DNA of 8,323 nt. It comes from an uncultured Sphingomonadales bacterium. Lineage in GTDB: Bacteria > Pseudomonadota > Alphaproteobacteria > Sphingomonadales > Sphingomonadaceae. The stretch lies in contig CALCBC010000088.1 of assembly GCA_937898525.1 (NCBI GenBank), positions 1-8,323 on the forward strand, given 5' to 3'. Positions 6,545 through 8,323 of the stretch are shown piece after piece. The notes beneath the pieces are model-generated. The model had not been told where the DNA came from, searched no databases, and saw nothing but the letters and a program-made list of their open reading frames with translations. Every line of letters begins with the position of its first letter. The first letter of the stretch is position 1. The translations under genes and the position numbers were made by a program.

Positions 6545-7248
6545 GCGGCGTCGAGCTCCGGATAATGGCGGAAGATGCCTTCCTCGTTGAACGGCAGCCG
6601 CCGCTCGGAAGCGAGATAGGCGGCGACTCCTTCGATCTCGGGCACGGCCGACTGCAGGCCTTCGAGGTGCGGGAAGGTCCCGCGCATGTCCTTCATGTAG
6701 GCCGGAAACGCGTAATCGAGCCCCTCCATCACCTGGAACAGGCTCGTGTCGACATGGCTCCATTGCTGGCCGAGCGAGTACGGGCCGCCATGTGCGGCGA
6801 GCGCGTTGTCGAAGTGGATCAGGAACTTGGGCAGCCGGTTGGTGCGGAAATCGTGCGCGCGTTCGTAGGCTGCGTCCATCTGGTCGGCATAGTAGAGGCT
6901 GCTGGCGATCGGATGGTGCACCGAATGCACTTCGGCGACGAGGTCGGTGACGTCGAGCTGAAGCTGGATCAACTGCAGGTCGGTTTCGAGATCGCCCGAG
7001 CCGAGGCCGAACTTGTCGCTCAGGTAGGCGAGGATGTGCGCGACCTGGCCGATGCACAGGTCCCCGTCGACGATGTAGGGTGGAGCGAACGGACGGATGC
7101 CCTGGCGCGCGTGAAGGTCCTCGACCAGCGCGTCGGCGCCCTGCTCGCGCGCCATGTCCTCATATTCGATTTCGGCCGCTTCCATGAACAGGCGCACGAA
7201 TTCACCGCGGCCGGGAATGTCCGGCCAGTACCAGAGCTGGATGCTCAC
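6541..7248 (-). CDS. Glutathione S-transferase
   Basis: This 235-residue protein has the two-domain GST layout: a thioredoxin-like N-terminal domain (about 1-82, from QLWYWPDIPGRGEFVRLFME to HILAYLSDKFGL) and a helical C-terminal domain (about 88-215). Tyr7, followed by the PGRGEFVR stretch, sits where alpha/mu/pi/sigma-type GSTs keep their catalytic tyrosine. A PPY motif (56-58) provides the cis-proline. The usual Gln-Ser pair that contacts the glutathione gamma-glutamyl group reads Gln68-Val69, a possible change in glutathione binding. The start is a GTG at 7248, overlapping the bolA stop as GTGA, with GGAG seven bases before it. The substrate is unknown; the neighbours suggest redox or detoxification work. 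Confidence 0.93.
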   Translation of the reverse strand: MSIQLWYWPDIPGRGEFVRLFMEAAEIEYEDMAREQGADALVEDLHARQGIRPFAPPYIVDGDLCIGQVAHILAYLSDKFGLGSGDLETDLQLIQLQLDVTDLVAEVHSVHHPIASSLYYADQMDAAYERAHDFRTNRLPKFLIHFDNALAAHGGPYSLGQQWSHVDTSLFQVMEGLDYAFPAYMKDMRGTFPHLEGLQSAVPEIEGVAAYLASERRLPFNEEGIFRHYPELDAA

Positions 7249-7523
7249 GCGACCTCTCCGGGCGCGAAGGCGCGGATCGCCAGCGCGTGGACCCGGTTGC
7301 CGGGAATGTCGCCGAGCGCGCGGTTGACCATCCGCTGGCGCTCGAGCCGGCTCTTGCCGGCGAATGCCACGCTCTCGATCACCACGGTGAAATGCGATTC
7401 GCCGCTGCCGTCGTCACCCATGTGACCGCGGTGGCGGGCGCTGTCGTTGATGACATCGAGCCGTGTCGGCAGGAACGCCTCCTGCAGCAGGATTTCGATC
7501 TCGCGTGCGACAGGTCCGCTCAT
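7245..7523 (-). CDS. bolA: BolA family protein
   Basis: BolA proteins pair with monothiol glutaredoxins to bind or relay [2Fe-2S] clusters with glutathione, and in some bacteria also affect transcription and morphology. The 92-residue product shows the family pattern: DSARHRGHMGDDGSGESHF (27-45), then VIESVAFAGKSRLERQRMV (48-66), and VHALAIRAFAPGE (78-90) containing the invariant histidine (His79). His31, His34 and His44 are further possible cluster ligands. The ATG at 7523 is the start that matches family length. Upstream in-frame starts would add a non-homologous basic tail. The ribosome-binding site at this ATG is weak, and an eight-codon reading frame (7546-7520) overlaps it. It heads the bolA-gst-pirin operon and is divergent from the J-domain gene. 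The glutaredoxin partner is not in this window. Confidence 0.95.
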   Translation of the reverse strand: MSGPVAREIEILLQEAFLPTRLDVINDSARHRGHMGDDGSGESHFTVVIESVAFAGKSRLERQRMVNRALGDIPGNRVHALAIRAFAPGEVA

Positions 7524-7575
7524 TTGCCGATTCCGGGGGTTTTCATGCGCCTCGCCTATCACCATTCTAGCGCGA
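7524..7575. promoter_or_regulatory. 52-bp divergent intergenic region, bolA / J-domain gene
   Basis: Two outward-facing starts share 52 bases, so their promoters must be compact, overlapping, or partly inside coding sequence. No clear -35/-10 pair is visible for either strand. Before the J-domain ATG there is no Shine-Dalgarno sequence, and GCGC-GAAT-GCGC (7570-7581) forms a small inverted repeat spanning the start codon. Confidence 0.4.
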
Positions 7576-8172
7576 ATGCGCCCTGACAAGTTTCACGGCC
7601 GGATCCATAACGCCGGCCGGCTCTGCGCGGCTCCCGGCTGCAGCGAGCCGGGAGAGTTCCGCGCGCCTGGGCCGCGCCCGCCGAATTTCGACGGGCCCGG
7701 CGAGTGGCGCTGGCTGTGCCTCGACCATGTGCGCGAGTTCAACGCCGGGTACGACTGGTTCGAGGGCATGACCTCCGAGGAGATCCTCGCCGCGCAGTCG
7801 CCGATCGCCGGATGGCGCACCGACACGCGCGCGTTTCGCCCGGACGCCGGGATCGATGGCGTGCCGCGCTGGGCTGATTTCGATGACCCGCTCGACGCGA
7901 TCGGCGCGCGAGCGGCAAGCATCCGCGCGCGGGCGGCCGGGCGGCAACAGGCTGCCCGGCAGGCAAGCCGGTTCACGCCGCAGGAACGCCAGGCGCTTGA
8001 AACTATGGGGCTCGGTCTCGACACTGACCTGCACGGGCTGCGCAAGCGCTACTCGACGCTCGTGCGCCGCTACCACCCCGACCGCAACGGAGGTGACCGC
8101 AGTCACGAGGGGCGGCTGCAGCTGGTGATCGAAGCGTACCAGCTGTTGCGCAAGGCGGCGGCTTTCGCCTGA
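7576..8172 (+). CDS. J-domain protein with N-terminal Cys/His cluster
   Basis: This 198-residue protein carries its J domain at the C-terminus (about 140-195). Helix II KRYSTLVRRYHPDRNGGD holds the HPD tripeptide (167-169) that stimulates DnaK ATPase, and QLVIEAYQLLRKA forms the following helix. The N-terminus contains Cys17-x4-Cys22 and Cys48-x2-His51 within CAAPGCSEPGEFRAP and WRWLCLDHVREFNAGYDWFE, a plausible zinc site. A charged alanine/arginine-rich linker (about 105-135) joins the two parts. There is no Gly/Phe region, so it is a class III J protein rather than DnaJ itself. The ATG at 7576 was chosen because the conserved region (KFHGRI onward) starts just after it and the longer frame overlaps bolA antisense. 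The gene is adjacent to bolA, as in many alphaproteobacteria, where cobS usually follows. Client proteins are unknown. Confidence 0.92.
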   Translation: MRPDKFHGRIHNAGRLCAAPGCSEPGEFRAPGPRPPNFDGPGEWRWLCLDHVREFNAGYDWFEGMTSEEILAAQSPIAGWRTDTRAFRPDAGIDGVPRWADFDDPLDAIGARAASIRARAAGRQQAARQASRFTPQERQALETMGLGLDTDLHGLRKRYSTLVRRYHPDRNGGDRSHEGRLQLVIEAYQLLRKAAAFA

Positions 8173-8323
8173 TCGGCTGATCGGGCCGGGCTAGCGGAGA
8201 AAGACTCGCGGCGAGCGACGGGCCTGCGCAACTGGCCATCGCTCTCGATCTCGTCGCGATACCTCGGCTTTCCGCACAGTCGCTGCGCGACCCTTTGCCA
8301 TCCACCTCGTCATCCTGAACTAG
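8173..8323. other. Gene-free 3' flank after the J-domain gene
   Basis: No gene start, tRNA or convincing terminator is visible in these 151 bases. A tandem 8-mer, CTGATCGG, occurs at 8169-8176 and 8177-8184, spanning the J-domain stop. Only four-base stems such as CTCG/CGAG (around 8207-8217) can be formed. A reverse-strand open frame here runs antisense into the J-domain gene and lacks recognisable sequence. Confidence 0.4.

Noticed and set aside
6545..7057. N-terminal extension of pirin by about 171 residues in frame.
   Set aside because: It lies within the GST gene in another frame on the same strand, and pirin is complete from the ATG at 6544.
8169..8184. Tandem CTGATCGG repeat as a possible attachment site or mobile-element scar.
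   Set aside because: Only two 8-base copies, one inside the stop-codon region, with no integrase, terminal repeats or target duplication nearby.
8003..8305. Minus-strand 100-codon frame at the right end.
   Set aside because: Most of it is antisense to the J domain, and nothing in it resembles a known family.

Overview
The window is GC-rich throughout, with strongly codon-position-biased genes, and looks like an alphaproteobacterial chromosome, most likely order Sphingomonadales (Erythrobacter or Novosphingobium-like). This rests on three things: an UrcA-family secreted protein, a hisG-hisD-nusB gene order, and a divergent pair of bolA and a J-domain gene with an N-terminal Cys/His cluster. 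No rRNA, tRNA, insertion sequence, integrase, phage gene or CRISPR array is visible. The region reads as ordinary core chromosome.

Layout. (1) 1-2334, minus strand: a tightly coupled operon hisG > hisD > nusB. The joints are TGATG (hisG/hisD) and GTGA (hisD/nusB), and nusB runs off the left edge. (2) 2376-3449, plus strand: a DUF2332 protein, divergent from hisG across only 41 bp. (3) 3450-3681: a 232-bp gene-free region leading into a small exported UrcA-family gene (3682-3990), which is closed by a strong rho-independent terminator (4020-4054). (4) 4149-5669, plus strand: three consecutive membrane-protein genes. They encode a six-helix protein of unknown family, a three-helix protein coupled to it by ATGA, and a DUF2721 protein. 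(5) 5660-7523, minus strand: an operon bolA > glutathione S-transferase > pirin, again with 4-base overlaps. Pirin meets the DUF2721 gene tail to tail with a 10-bp overlap. (6) 7576-8172, plus strand: a J-domain protein divergent from bolA. The last 151 bases hold no gene that I can support.

How the parts work together. HisG and HisD catalyse the first and last steps of histidine synthesis, and NusB is a transcription antitermination factor co-expressed with them. BolA, the GST and pirin share a theme of glutathione, iron and oxidative stress, and their overlaps suggest strictly joint translation. The three membrane proteins have no assignable biochemical role.

I found no convincing undescribed defence, mobile or RNA system. 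The best leads are the unnamed membrane trio, the bolA-gst-pirin operon, and the compact divergent promoter regions, where hisG might be leaderless.
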